Part shown: positions 8,059-16,474 of the stretch, one piece after another
Position numbering within the stretch: position 1 is the stretch's first letter
Layout: each line of letters starts with the position of its first letter
From: CAZSMC01 sp964607755
Lineage (GTDB): Bacteria > Zhuqueibacterota > Zhuqueibacteria > Residuimicrobiales > Krinioviventaceae
Direction of reading: 5' to 3'
DNA: 57,784 nucleotides
NCBI GenBank assembly: GCA_964607755.1
Contig: CAZSMC010000027.1
Coordinates: 1 to 57,784, forward strand
Program-made: the position numbers and the translations under genes
Notes under the pieces: generated by a model
What the model saw: the letters and a program-made list of their open reading frames with translations, nothing else
Told to the model about the DNA's origin: nothing
The model's database searches: none

Positions 8059-10593
8059 TTATTTCACGACTGTAAATTTTTTAACACGTTCATACCGGCG
8101 ATTGTTCTGAATAGCTTTTGCCGTCATCCGGTAAAAATACACGCCAGAAGTTAAATCCGAGGCATCAAAAATGATCGTGTGCGTCCCGGCTTTGTGAGGT
8201 GAGTTGGCAAGAACATCCACTTGCTTTCCTGTAATATTGTAAACTATCATGGTAACATGACTCAATTCCGGCACTGAGTATCGGATTGTGGTTGTCGGAT
8301 TGAACGGATTGGGATAATTGTCATGCAAAGCATACGCTGTCGGTTCGGACCGTTCAGATTTCACATCGGACTCGACAAGTCGTTTAACAGACACATTGTC
8401 GATGAACACATCCGCATCTGAAACGCCGCAATTGAACACAATCCGTGCCTGGTAATCGGTTTGATGCTTCATCTCAAATTCATAGGCAAAATGTTCTGTT
8501 TTGGTGCGAAACCAGGACGTGCCGATTCGGCCGTAATTTTCCCACGGACTGCCGCTGCGCTCCAGCTTGGCATCCACCTGACGGTTTTGTGATGCCCGGG
8601 CATCAAACTCAAAAAGATATGTTTCTCCCTGAACCAACTCGATGCCTTCCTGTCGTAATTGAACGTTCCAGATATGCGACCCGCCGTTTGCAATGTTGAG
8701 ATGGTATTCACCGTTGCGAGCGCGGCCGTCCGCTCTGGCGTTGCCACTTTTATTTAAATGCCAGTGTTTGGTGTTAAAATCGAATTCACCATTGAGCACC
8801 TGAGATGTCCCGGGCTCGATGTATTTCACCAAAACATCTTGCTCGTTCGAAAAATCACTTTCTTCACCTTCACTGTTAACCGCTGTCACCCGGAAAAAAT
8901 ATCGCCGGTGATTTTGCAAATCCCGCAAATAGAGATACGGCTGTGAGGTTGTATCCATTGCCATGGTTGGGTGTGCATGCAATCCGCCATACACGATGTA
9001 ATGCGCGACATCCGGATCACCGAATTTGTTAAAAATCAATGTGACTTTATCGCTGTGCGATTCAGCGATGAGATACGGAACTCTGGCCGCACTTTGCCAC
9101 TGGAATCGAAAAGTGCGGTAGCAGTGAGAAGGTGAGATGAAATCCGCTTCATAAACCACTTCGCCATCCGGCGTGACTTCGGTCGCTTTGGGCAGCGAGG
9201 CATCCGCCCAATTGATGAGCGTGTTGCCGTTGGGTAAGCGCTGGGCGTTGCCCATCCACCAGGTATAGCGGTCCGGGTGGTGGCGGTATTCCCAGACTTT
9301 GATTGCTGTCATTTTATCAGTATTCACTTTGTATTCCACGGCACGGGAAACAGCCGGACGGTGATGATTGCCATTGTCAAAAATTGTATAGTGATTGGGC
9401 TTGCCAGAGACAGGGCGGGCGTGATGTTGATAGGAGGGACCGTTCAGTTCATCATTGATGAACTCGAATTGATTGTTCTCACCGCCCAGCCGCCAGATGA
9501 TGTCTCCGGTTTCCCGGTCAATTTTGGTGATCTCACTGAGATGCCGGCTGGAAATGATGATGTTGTCATCATAGTCCACAGCCACAGAGTTCATGTGCAC
9601 ATAATCGATGCGGTCGGCTTTGAGGTTTTCGTGAACCGCGTCGGTGATGTTGAAATGATCCCAGGACCGCCACTCAAAGATCAGATTGTCATTTTCATCA
9701 AATTCCTGAACGTGATTGCCGATCACTCTGGCATTTTTTTGGCCGCCGGAAGTTTTCTCGTTCATGTCAATTCGCTGTTCATCACGACCGATGAGAAAAT
9801 AGTGGTGATCCGGGGTAATGACGAGATCGTGCTCGTCTGTGTAATAACCATGCGTGCATTGAAACGTGTCGACAACGGTATAGCTGGAATCCATGCCATA
9901 AAAGTTATCTGTGCCAACTTTGTTGCGTCGGGTGAGCATGCCAGTGGGCTGGAGCTTGAAATCGCGGGATTGTTCTGTCACACGCTGATAAAAATATGGC
10001 GTGCCATTGTTTTCCAAAATCATAAAATAAGGCGAACCCACCCAATTGTTGAGGAAAATTTTGCCGGGCGCTGTGTTTTTTAACACTGAAGCTCTGACGC
10101 GAGGGAAATCACTGGGCACAGATACGCCGTTAATCACTGTCATTTCACCGACCTGTTCGGTTGTCACATTTTTACTCAAAAGTTCAGGATGCGTTGGTGA
10201 AGCTAAAAATTGTGCATCATAGGATGACAGGGTAGAAGTGGTAAAATGAAATTTCAATGCTCCATTTGTTAAAAATGCACCCGTGTATTCAACGTTAACT
10301 TTTTCTCCGGGATGAAAGCGTCGCTTTGGTTGAAAAAGAATAGTGCTGCGATCAGCAAAAACAATTGTGCCGCTGTGCACACCGGATTTATCACCCTTGA
10401 CGTCAAAATTCATATCTCGCAACGTTGATGAACGGCGAACGTTTTTATTGATGCGGACAATAATCGTCGCATCGTTGGAAACAAACCGGGAATTCGGCTG
10501 GGGATGAATATAGTAAACATCTTGACGGGATTCAGCAAAAGCTATCGACATACAAAGAACAGAAAAAAGCACGAGGCGGTGCGCGAGTGTCAT
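8059..10593 (-). CDS. arylsulfotransferase-family secreted protein with Ig-like, CBM4_9 and T9SS domains
   Basis: The protein has 844 residues and is a paralogue of the downstream gene. After a signal peptide (about 1-20), residues 25-120 form an SbsA/Big_5-like Ig domain (IHPQPNSRF ... FHFTTS) that the neighbour lacks. Residues about 150-498 form the ASST-like propeller with DEHDLVITPDHHY (H255), YVHMNS (H333, N335), YQHHARPV (H390, H391) and IFDNGN. A fibronectin-like domain (505-590) and a CBM4_9-like domain (598-738) follow, then a T9SS type A domain (NYPNPFNPTTTIRY). It lacks the CBM6-like domain of its neighbour. It is the first gene of the minus-strand pair, with a weak AAGG ribosome site. 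The substrate is unknown; the binding domains suggest a glycan or glycoconjugate. Confidence 0.8.
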   Translation of the reverse strand: MTLAHRLVLFSVLCMSIAFAESRQDVYYIHPQPNSRFVSNDATIIVRINKNVRRSSTLRDMNFDVKGDKSGVHSGTIVFADRSTILFQPKRRFHPGEKVNVEYTGAFLTNGALKFHFTTSTLSSYDAQFLASPTHPELLSKNVTTEQVGEMTVINGVSVPSDFPRVRASVLKNTAPGKIFLNNWVGSPYFMILENNGTPYFYQRVTEQSRDFKLQPTGMLTRRNKVGTDNFYGMDSSYTVVDTFQCTHGYYTDEHDLVITPDHHYFLIGRDEQRIDMNEKTSGGQKNARVIGNHVQEFDENDNLIFEWRSWDHFNITDAVHENLKADRIDYVHMNSVAVDYDDNIIISSRHLSEITKIDRETGDIIWRLGGENNQFEFINDELNGPSYQHHARPVSGKPNHYTIFDNGNHHRPAVSRAVEYKVNTDKMTAIKVWEYRHHPDRYTWWMGNAQRLPNGNTLINWADASLPKATEVTPDGEVVYEADFISPSHCYRTFRFQWQSAARVPYLIAESHSDKVTLIFNKFGDPDVAHYIVYGGLHAHPTMAMDTTSQPYLYLRDLQNHRRYFFRVTAVNSEGEESDFSNEQDVLVKYIEPGTSQVLNGEFDFNTKHWHLNKSGNARADGRARNGEYHLNIANGGSHIWNVQLRQEGIELVQGETYLFEFDARASQNRQVDAKLERSGSPWENYGRIGTSWFRTKTEHFAYEFEMKHQTDYQARIVFNCGVSDADVFIDNVSVKRLVESDVKSERSEPTAYALHDNYPNPFNPTTTIRYSVPELSHVTMIVYNITGKQVDVLANSPHKAGTHTIIFDASDLTSGVYFYRMTAKAIQNNRRYERVKKFTVVK

Positions 10594-10758
10594 GTAAAGA
10601 ACCTTATCGAAACGAATTAAACTCGAAAATTTACTACGAAAGTTATGTGTTCAACGTGTAAATCAAAGTAAAGTTTATGTTAATTTTTGTCAGATAAATA
10701 TATTATTTTTTAGGCAGAGAATCAAGAACTACGCTTTTCGAGGAGAGATGGTTTTGAG

Positions 10759-10790
10759 CCACGGATTTTCACGGATCGTCACTGATTTTT
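10759..10790. repeat. CACGGAT-type dispersed repeat fragment
   Basis: The motif CACGGATTTTCACGGAT is followed by a degenerate third copy (CACTGATTTT). Repeats of this kind, built on CACGGAT periodicity, are common between genes in many metagenomic genomes; that is general recollection, not a search result. Only one short copy is present here. Confidence 0.5.
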
Positions 10791-10858
10791 ATCTCGTCAC
10801 AAGTCTCTGGTTTGTGACGCAAGGAATATACCTACATTCTCGCAACCATTTATTGCCG

Positions 10859-11166
10859 CGCGCTTTAGCGCGTGGGTCAGAAGCCTCGGAAAATACCGGG
10901 CTTTAGCCCAATATTTTCTTTCTCGTACCAAGGCTCTGCCTTGTTACTGAATAATCTTTTTGACTTGATAAACGGTGAAGCAGCGCTCAGCGCTGAAGAG
11001 CTACTGATGTCTATATGTCAATAACGGTCACATAATTTCTTCCGAGGCCTGATTATATCAGTCTCCTCGCTCATGGAGTTGGGCTATGTTGGGACGCGGA
11101 GCGTCATTTTCCAAGACGATAAAATAATATGGACAGACAAACATTCCCAGCCAGAGGTTGGGAATG
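10859..11166. repeat. cluster of small perfect palindromes (REP-like)
   Basis: Six short hairpins are packed into about 310 nt of the 752-nt gap before rlmH: CGCGCTTTAGCGCG (10859-10872), GGGCTTTAGCCC (10898-10909), CAAGGCTCTGCCTTG (10929-10943), CAGCGCTCAGCGCTG (10981-10995), GACGCGGAGCGTC (11093-11105), and CATTCCCA/TGGGAATG (11142-11149 with 11159-11166). The last resembles the widespread REP-type palindromes mobilised by Y1/RAYT transposases, but no such transposase is in the window. The rest of the gap, including about 180 AT-rich nt before rlmH, shows nothing I can name. Confidence 0.65.
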
Positions 11167-11345
11167 AGAAAAAATGTCTTTTCATTATCAGAAAGCACAG
11201 CATTTAAATAATAGATTATTATATAGACATTTTTTTAATTTATCAAGTGATAATCTATTAAAATGAAAACTCATGAATGGAATAGGAATCCGATTATATT
11301 TTTGTTAAAAACAAAAAACAAACGAAACCAAATCAAAGAGGACCA

Positions 11346-11813
11346 GTGAAAATTCGCATCTTAACCGTTGGCAAGCCGGAAACAAAATCTTATGCGCAAT
11401 TGTGTGATCTTTATTTAAAGCGTATAGCAAAGTACGCCCCTGTATCTCTCGAAAGTGTAAAGCCCGAGAAAATAAAATCAAAATCCGATCAGGAAATTAT
11501 TTCGGGCGAGAGTGAACGGTTGTTGGAAAAGTTGGAGACAAACGAGTATGTCATTGTGCTGGACAAAGCCGGCAAAACCATGTCTTCGGAAAATTTTGCC
11601 AGGTTGTTTAACAAACTGGCACAGCAGAGCGTAAAACGCGTCACGTTTGTGATCGGCGGGCCGCTCGGATTCGACGACAGCATTCGCCAACGGGCTGACC
11701 GGCTGCTGTCGTTTTCGCCGATGACTTTTCCCCATGAACTGGCACTGACCATGTTGCTGGAACAAATTTACCGGGCGCAGACGATCTTGCGGGGCGGGAA
11801 ATATCATAAATAA
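11346..11813 (+). CDS. rlmH: 23S rRNA (pseudouridine1915-N3)-methyltransferase RlmH
   Basis: The protein has 155 residues, the usual length of this SPOUT methyltransferase, which methylates pseudouridine 1915 in helix 69 of 23S rRNA in the cytoplasm using S-adenosylmethionine. It starts with GTG (GTG-AAA-ATT) behind AGAGG. The family-typical C-terminal knot is complete: VTFVIGGPLGFDDSI followed by SFSPMTFPHELALTMLLEQI and the invariant end GGKYHK. The gene is alone, between the palindrome cluster and the GxxExxY repeat region, so it looks like a core gene with accessory DNA on both sides. Confidence 0.95.
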   Translation: MKIRILTVGKPETKSYAQLCDLYLKRIAKYAPVSLESVKPEKIKSKSDQEIISGESERLLEKLETNEYVIVLDKAGKTMSSENFARLFNKLAQQSVKRVTFVIGGPLGFDDSIRQRADRLLSFSPMTFPHELALTMLLEQIYRAQTILRGGKYHK

Positions 11814-11830
11814 GCCGAGAAGATCCTGAA

Positions 11831-11862
11831 CATCCTTGAATCCTGTAAATCCTGATTCAGAC
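11831..11862. repeat. single arm of the CAGGATT repeat next to the GxxExxY gene
   Basis: The sequence CATCCTTGAATCCTGTAAAT continues into CCTGATTCAGAC. It matches the right arm of the unit at 12632-12788. It abuts the 3' end of the GxxExxY gene, whose stop codon lies in the repeat. Because of the duplicated gap flanks, most of it appears again at 11993-12017. Confidence 0.75.
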
Positions 11863-11892
11863 GGGGTTTAATCCTAAAACATTATAACGGGG

Positions 11893-11992
11893 NNNNNNNN
11901 NNNNNNNNNNNNNNNNNNNNNNNNNNNNNNNNNNNNNNNNNNNNNNNNNNNNNNNNNNNNNNNNNNNNNNNNNNNNNNNNNNNNNNNNNNNN
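11893..11992. other. assembly gap (100 N) flanked by a 55-nt exact duplication
   Basis: The 55 nt at 11838-11892 are repeated exactly at 11993-12047. As with the first gap, this is best explained as two contig ends with the same overlap. The repetitive CAGGATT arm in this stretch probably caused the break. The GxxExxY gene lies wholly to the right of the gap, and only its 3' end is duplicated on the left side. Confidence 0.9.
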
Positions 11993-12011
11993 GAATCCTG
12001 TAAATCCTGAT

Positions 12012-12407
12012 TCAGACGGGGTTTAATCCTAAAACATTATAACGGGGATTGTATATTTTTTTAAACTGCAAACTCTGTGCGCCAAAATTCAAAAGCAATC
12101 CCACCGGTTTGTCGTAAGCGACAACGTAATTTTTGGCTTGAGCCAAATGAACATCTTCAAGGTTCACCTGGGCTTTGAGTTCGACAACCACCTGATCCTC
12201 CACAATAAAATCCGCACGACGTGTACCCACCTCAATACCCTCATAAAATATCGTATGCTCTTTTTCACGTTCATATGAGAGATCGGCCCTCCGCAATTCA
12301 ATAGCCAGACACCGCTGGTAAATGACCTCCTGAAATCCACTCCCCAAGGTATTATGCACTTTCATTGCACAGCCGTTAATCTTGAAAGTAATATCATCCA
12401 ATTTCAT
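12012..12407 (-). CDS. GxxExxY protein (PD-(D/E)XK nuclease-like)
   Basis: The protein has 131 residues, typical for this family. The name-giving motif is seen as LGSGFQEVIYQ (about residues 21-31). A PD-(D/E)XK-like core follows: RRADFIVEDQVVVELKA, with D and ExK in the spacing used for metal binding in that nuclease fold. A strong ribosome site (GGAGGG) precedes the ATG. The biochemical function of the family is, as far as I know, not established. The gene is bordered by CAGGATT-type repeats on both sides and its TGA stop (12012-12014) is inside the repeat arm, so gene and repeats may travel together. Confidence 0.85.
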   Translation of the reverse strand: MKLDDITFKINGCAMKVHNTLGSGFQEVIYQRCLAIELRRADLSYEREKEHTIFYEGIEVGTRRADFIVEDQVVVELKAQVNLEDVHLAQAKNYVVAYDKPVGLLLNFGAQSLQFKKIYNPRYNVLGLNPV

Positions 12408-12458
12408 TTTTACCCTCCAAAATAGATTGATAATTATTTGGATCAGGATTTCCCAACT

Positions 12459-12608
12459 GTCTGAATCAGGATTTGCCCGATTTCAGGATTCACAGGATTA
12501 CAGAGAAGCGACATATATTTGACAAGCTATACTGACGACCATTGTATGGTCGATCCTGACGAACCAAAATCCTGCCCATCCTTGAATCCTGTAAATCCTT
12601 ATCCCGAC
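12459..12608. repeat. terminally inverted repeat unit A (150 nt)
   Basis: The unit begins GTCTGAATCAGGATTTGCCC and ends with CCTGTAAATCCTTATCCCGAC, whose reverse complement resembles the start. Inside is a perfect hairpin CGACCAT-TGT-ATGGTCG and the shared core CGATCCTGACGAACCAAAAT. It resembles a small non-coding element like a MITE. Its terminal arm is less perfect than in unit B. Confidence 0.75.
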
Positions 12609-12631
12609 AGTTTTTTATCTTCCCCTCCTCT

Positions 12632-12788
12632 GTCTGAATCAGGATTTGCCCGATTTCAGGATTCACAGGATTATAGAAAAGCGGTATTCATTTTATCAAA
12701 GTATGCTGACGATCATTGTGGTGTGGTCGATCCTGACGAACCAAAATCCTGCCCATCATCCTTGAATCCTGTAAATCCTGATTCAGAC
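12632..12788. repeat. terminally inverted repeat unit B (157 nt)
   Basis: This is a second copy in direct orientation, 23 nt after unit A. Its ends GTCTGAATCAGGATTT and AAATCCTGATTCAGAC are perfect 16-nt inverted repeats. The first 41 nt match unit A exactly and the right half (CGATCCTGACGAACCAAAAT and onward) is nearly identical, while the middle differs. The unit ends only 21 nt from the stop of the minus-strand M16 gene. Together the two units fill most of the 401-nt space between the GxxExxY gene and that gene. Confidence 0.8.
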
Positions 12789-12808
12789 ATTCTTCATACC
12801 TACCTCTT

Positions 12809-14917
12809 TTACATCTCAAACAAACTCATATCAACATTTGTGTTGACGTTCAACGTTTTGATCTCGGTTTCAGAGCTTTTTTCACCGCCGCTGTAACCGA
12901 TGGTTTTAAAATGGAATTTAACTCCATTCACGGTTCGGAGATCTAAAAACTGCTCTTGTGTTTTGGTTGGTCCTTGTTGGGTGATCTGGGTGTATGAAAT
13001 ACCAAGCGGCAGTTGAGAATCGGGATCGAGAAATAGTCTGAACGATTGATCCCCTTTGGAAAGCAGAATTTCCTCGGCCGGCTTTTCGACAAATGTTGTT
13101 TCGCCAACATACTGAATGTCAAATTCGTCCAGGGTTTTCGCGACATTGATCATATCCCGCATCAAATTTCCCTGCAGATTTTTTTTCATCGGCGGTGGTG
13201 CCGGTTGACTTCCCTGCGGACCAATCATTTGTGCCTGATCTCCATTGAGAATCAGTTTGACCTGCCCGCCCGGCGTGTTCATTATCGCAGCAAACTTGTC
13301 CGGATAGACAATAGTTACCTTGCCGTCTATGTCCATTTTGCCCATTGGCGTCTGTTGCGTGGAATGCGTTTCTACCTGCACATTTTCAGTGGCGGTGATG
13401 TTTTCCATGCCGCCAATGGCATCCACCATCTGATGCATCAGTTGTACACCTTTTGCCGTGGTTTCTTCTGTGGCTTCCGGCTTTTCTTCTTCGGGCTGCG
13501 GAATGCTAATGTCGATTTGGTTCACCTCACCCAGGACAGAAAGCGTGGTATCAAAATCTGCTGGTTTGCCAACTACCAGAATATGAACTTTGTACGGATC
13601 GAGGTACTTTTGCGCAACACGCAGCACATCGTCCCGTGTGACCTCTTCGATCTCGTTACGTGTCTTTTGCAAAAAATCATGCGGATAACCATAATATGTG
13701 TAGGTAATCAGTCGGCGGACAATTTCGTCAACGCTGTCAAAATTGAATACATATGAATTGAGCCAGCCTTCCATGGCCACTTCCAATTCTTCTTCGCCCA
13801 CTTTTTCTTCGGTCATTAGCCGCATTTCCTTCAGCATCGAGCGAATCGCCTCAACCGTACGTCCGGATTGCGTTCTGGAGTGCATGAAAAACGCTCCCGG
13901 GTAGGAAAAGTTTGTGCCGTACGAACCATAAACCGCATAAGCCAGGCCCTGGTCCGATCGAACTCTGGAGAACAAACGGCTAGAAAATCCGCCGCTGAGA
14001 ATTTCGTTCATCATCACAAGATCGGGATAATCCGGATTATCTTTGGTGCCGCCCAAATGACCGATATAAATATTGCTCTGATTGACGTCATTCTTTTCAA
14101 CAAGATTGACGCTGAATTCCGGAATATAATCAACGTCCGGGGCTTTAAACACCGCCTCGCCTTTTGGCTGCCAGTCGCCGAATAATTTTTCGATCTTTTT
14201 CAGCATATCGCCTTTTTTGAAATCGCCCCAGACAGCCAGGACCATGCCGTTCGGCCGTACCCATTTTTCGTGAAATTTGACAATATCTTCGCGGGTAATA
14301 TTATTTACAGTTTCGTACTCGGTGTCTCGCCACAACCTGGAGTTTTTATAAATAATCTGATAAAATTCCCGCCGGGCAATTTGCGTGGCGTCGTCATTGC
14401 GCCGGGAAATGGAGCTGCGCATGCTCACTTTGGCCAAATCAATTTTTTCCTGAGGAAAAACCGGTTTTCGCAACACGTCAGCAAACATGTGAGAAACCAT
14501 GTCGAAATGATCTTTGAGCGTATTGGCTGATGCACCACCGGACACATCGCCGATCCAGGTTTCCACAGATGCGGCAATTTTTTCCAGGTCAGCATCCATG
14601 CTGTCGCCGGGAACGGATTCGGTACCGCCGCTGCGCATAACAGTGCCAGTGAGACTGGCCAATCCAACTTTGTCATCCGGTACGCCCCACACAGAACCTG
14701 CTAAAAATTGTGCACGCATTTTTATGAACGGCAATTCGTGATCTTCGACGAGAATCACTTTCATGCCGTTATCCAGGGTGGCCATTTTATAATCGGGAAT
14801 TTTCACTTTGCCAAGCTTTCCGTATGACAGCTCGGACGGATGTTTTTGCGCAAACGAACCGGCAACAAGTGCGCACACAAGAGTCATGATAAACACAATT
14901 TTGAATGTATATCGCAT
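12809..14917 (-). CDS. M16-family peptidase homologue, catalytically inactive, with LolA-like tail
   Basis: The protein has 702 residues and a signal peptide ending near SFAQ. Residues about 40-460 form the two M16 half-domains (LDNGMKVILVEDHELPF; then SGGFSSRLFSRVRSDQGLAY, the usual substrate-binding R/Y region). The zinc motif HxxEH is missing: the aligned place reads GLASLTGTVMRSGG, so this chain should not cleave by itself. Residues about 490-702 form an added domain resembling outer-membrane lipoprotein-sorting (LolA/LolB-like) folds. It follows the active M16 gene after 54 nt on the same strand. The two chains probably form a periplasmic or secreted heterodimer, as in mitochondrial processing peptidase and other M16B pairs; that is inference. 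Confidence 0.85.
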   Translation of the reverse strand: MRYTFKIVFIMTLVCALVAGSFAQKHPSELSYGKLGKVKIPDYKMATLDNGMKVILVEDHELPFIKMRAQFLAGSVWGVPDDKVGLASLTGTVMRSGGTESVPGDSMDADLEKIAASVETWIGDVSGGASANTLKDHFDMVSHMFADVLRKPVFPQEKIDLAKVSMRSSISRRNDDATQIARREFYQIIYKNSRLWRDTEYETVNNITREDIVKFHEKWVRPNGMVLAVWGDFKKGDMLKKIEKLFGDWQPKGEAVFKAPDVDYIPEFSVNLVEKNDVNQSNIYIGHLGGTKDNPDYPDLVMMNEILSGGFSSRLFSRVRSDQGLAYAVYGSYGTNFSYPGAFFMHSRTQSGRTVEAIRSMLKEMRLMTEEKVGEEELEVAMEGWLNSYVFNFDSVDEIVRRLITYTYYGYPHDFLQKTRNEIEEVTRDDVLRVAQKYLDPYKVHILVVGKPADFDTTLSVLGEVNQIDISIPQPEEEKPEATEETTAKGVQLMHQMVDAIGGMENITATENVQVETHSTQQTPMGKMDIDGKVTIVYPDKFAAIMNTPGGQVKLILNGDQAQMIGPQGSQPAPPPMKKNLQGNLMRDMINVAKTLDEFDIQYVGETTFVEKPAEEILLSKGDQSFRLFLDPDSQLPLGISYTQITQQGPTKTQEQFLDLRTVNGVKFHFKTIGYSGGEKSSETEIKTLNVNTNVDMSLFEM

Positions 14918-14971
14918 GTTAAAATCCTTTCTCTTTGATGTTCCTGTTCAAACTTTTTCAGGCGACGTGAC

Positions 14972-16474
14972 CTATTCTTCGTCCGGATTAACAATCATGG
15001 CCACAGTACGGTTGCGTTTGTTGAAATGTTCTTTTGCTACCCGTTGAATATCCTCAGCCGTGATAGCTTCGATTTGTTCTGTCTGCCGGAACATCTCATG
15101 AAAATCGCCATTGAGCGTTTCAAATGCCGCCAATTGACGCGCCAAACCGGAATTCGAATCCAGTCCGCGCAAAAAGTTGACCTTGGCTCGTGTTTTCACG
15201 GCTTCCAGTTCTTCTTTGGTCAGGGGCTCGGTTTGCAGTTTTTCAATTTCTTCGTAAAGCGCCTGTTCACATTCTTCGTTGGTGTGGCCGGATGAAGGCA
15301 CAAGCAAAAAGATAAACAGTCCCGGAAACTTGCCATAAGTCAAACTCGAAATGGCAGTAGCCTGAATGGCAATTTTTTCTTCTTTGACCAAACGCTTATA
15401 CAGACGCGATGTCCTGCCCTGGCCAAGAATGTCGGTGATTGCATCGAACACGGCAGCGTCTTTGTGCAGCCGGTCCGGGCGATGGTAGCCGATCGCCACG
15501 ATCGGCTGCATCTGATTTTCCACCTCGATGCGTTTTTGACCTTTTTGCGGCGGCTCTACCGTATCGATCGGTTCCCTCTCCGGACCTTTGGGAATTCGTC
15601 CCCAATACGTTTCGAGTTGTTTTTTAATTTTTTTGGAATCAAAATCACCGACAATCGCGCACACCAGATTTGGCGGCGTGTAATTGGTTTTATAAAATTC
15701 GCGGGCTTCTTCGCGTCTCAACGTAATTAAATCGGACATGTGGCCGACAACCGGTTCGCCGTACGGATGCGCTTTATAAGCCGCTGCCAGAAATTCTTCA
15801 ACCAACATTCCCACAGGTTGGCTTTCCGTGCGCATGCGGCGCTCTTCCATGACAACTTCTTTTTCCGTGTAGAACTCGCGCAGAACAGGATGTAAAAAGC
15901 GGTCCGATTCCAGTGACATCCACAATTCCGGTTTATTCGATGGCAGATTATAAAAATAAACGGTTGCGTCGTAACCGGTACCGGCGTTCAATCCGCTGCC
16001 GCCTTCCTGCTGGATGATTTTACCAAATTCGTTGCTTACCACGTATTGCCGGGCTTTTTTAACGGCTTGTTCATGCTCAGCCTCGAGTTCGGCAAGCCTG
16101 GTAGAATCTGCGCGCCGGCCTTTGCGATACTCTTCCAGCCAGGCTATGAAGGTTTCGTCTTCTTTTTCCATGGCATCGAGTTCAGCCTCGATGTTTGTGC
16201 TGCCGATTGTGCGGGTTCCTTTAAACGCCATGTGCTCGAACAAATGAGCCATGCCGGTAATGCCTTTGACTTCGTTAGCAGCTCCCGTATTTGCCCAGGT
16301 GACAAACGAAACCACCGGCGCATCGTGGCGCTCTAACAACAGAACGCGCAGTCCATTGTCCAGCGTCACTCGCTCCACTTTGTCTTCCAGTTCCAGGTAA
16401 CCCTGTCCCAATAATGATGAAACAGCAAAAACCACGATCAGCGCTGTCAATGCAGCAGCCTTTACCTGTCGCAT
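14972..16474 (-). CDS. M16-family zinc metallopeptidase (active partner)
   Basis: The protein has 500 residues, with a signal peptide ending near LLGQG and a very good ribosome site (AAGGAGG). The inverted zinc motif is present as HLFEH (H77, E80, H81) in GMAHLFEHMAFKGT, and E204 in TEKEVVMEE is the likely third ligand. The spacing between them is longer than usual because of a charged insertion around residues 100-150 (EEYRKGRRADSTRLAELEAE), which may be a coiled helix. The second M16 domain has DILGQGRTSRLYKRLVKEEK. It is the first gene of a two-gene unit with the inactive M16 chain. The expected role is processing or clearing peptides in the envelope. Confidence 0.9.
   Translation of the reverse strand: MRQVKAAALTALIVVFAVSSLLGQGYLELEDKVERVTLDNGLRVLLLERHDAPVVSFVTWANTGAANEVKGITGMAHLFEHMAFKGTRTIGSTNIEAELDAMEKEDETFIAWLEEYRKGRRADSTRLAELEAEHEQAVKKARQYVVSNEFGKIIQQEGGSGLNAGTGYDATVYFYNLPSNKPELWMSLESDRFLHPVLREFYTEKEVVMEERRMRTESQPVGMLVEEFLAAAYKAHPYGEPVVGHMSDLITLRREEAREFYKTNYTPPNLVCAIVGDFDSKKIKKQLETYWGRIPKGPEREPIDTVEPPQKGQKRIEVENQMQPIVAIGYHRPDRLHKDAAVFDAITDILGQGRTSRLYKRLVKEEKIAIQATAISSLTYGKFPGLFIFLLVPSSGHTNEECEQALYEEIEKLQTEPLTKEELEAVKTRAKVNFLRGLDSNSGLARQLAAFETLNGDFHEMFRQTEQIEAITAEDIQRVAKEHFNKRNRTVAMIVNPDEE

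Noticed and set aside
9277..10083. Antisense frame of 268 codons within the second sulfotransferase-like gene
   Set aside because: It is fully covered by a well-supported gene and its product resembles no family.
12459..12788. Possible CRISPR array
   Set aside because: There are only two units, each with inverted ends and a similar core; no short regular repeats with unique spacers, and no cas genes.
12519..12896. Plus-strand open frame of 125 codons across the repeat units
   Set aside because: Its protein is a translation of repeat units A and B (DPDEPKSCPS twice) and its end overlaps the M16 gene on the other strand. No ribosome site or family match.
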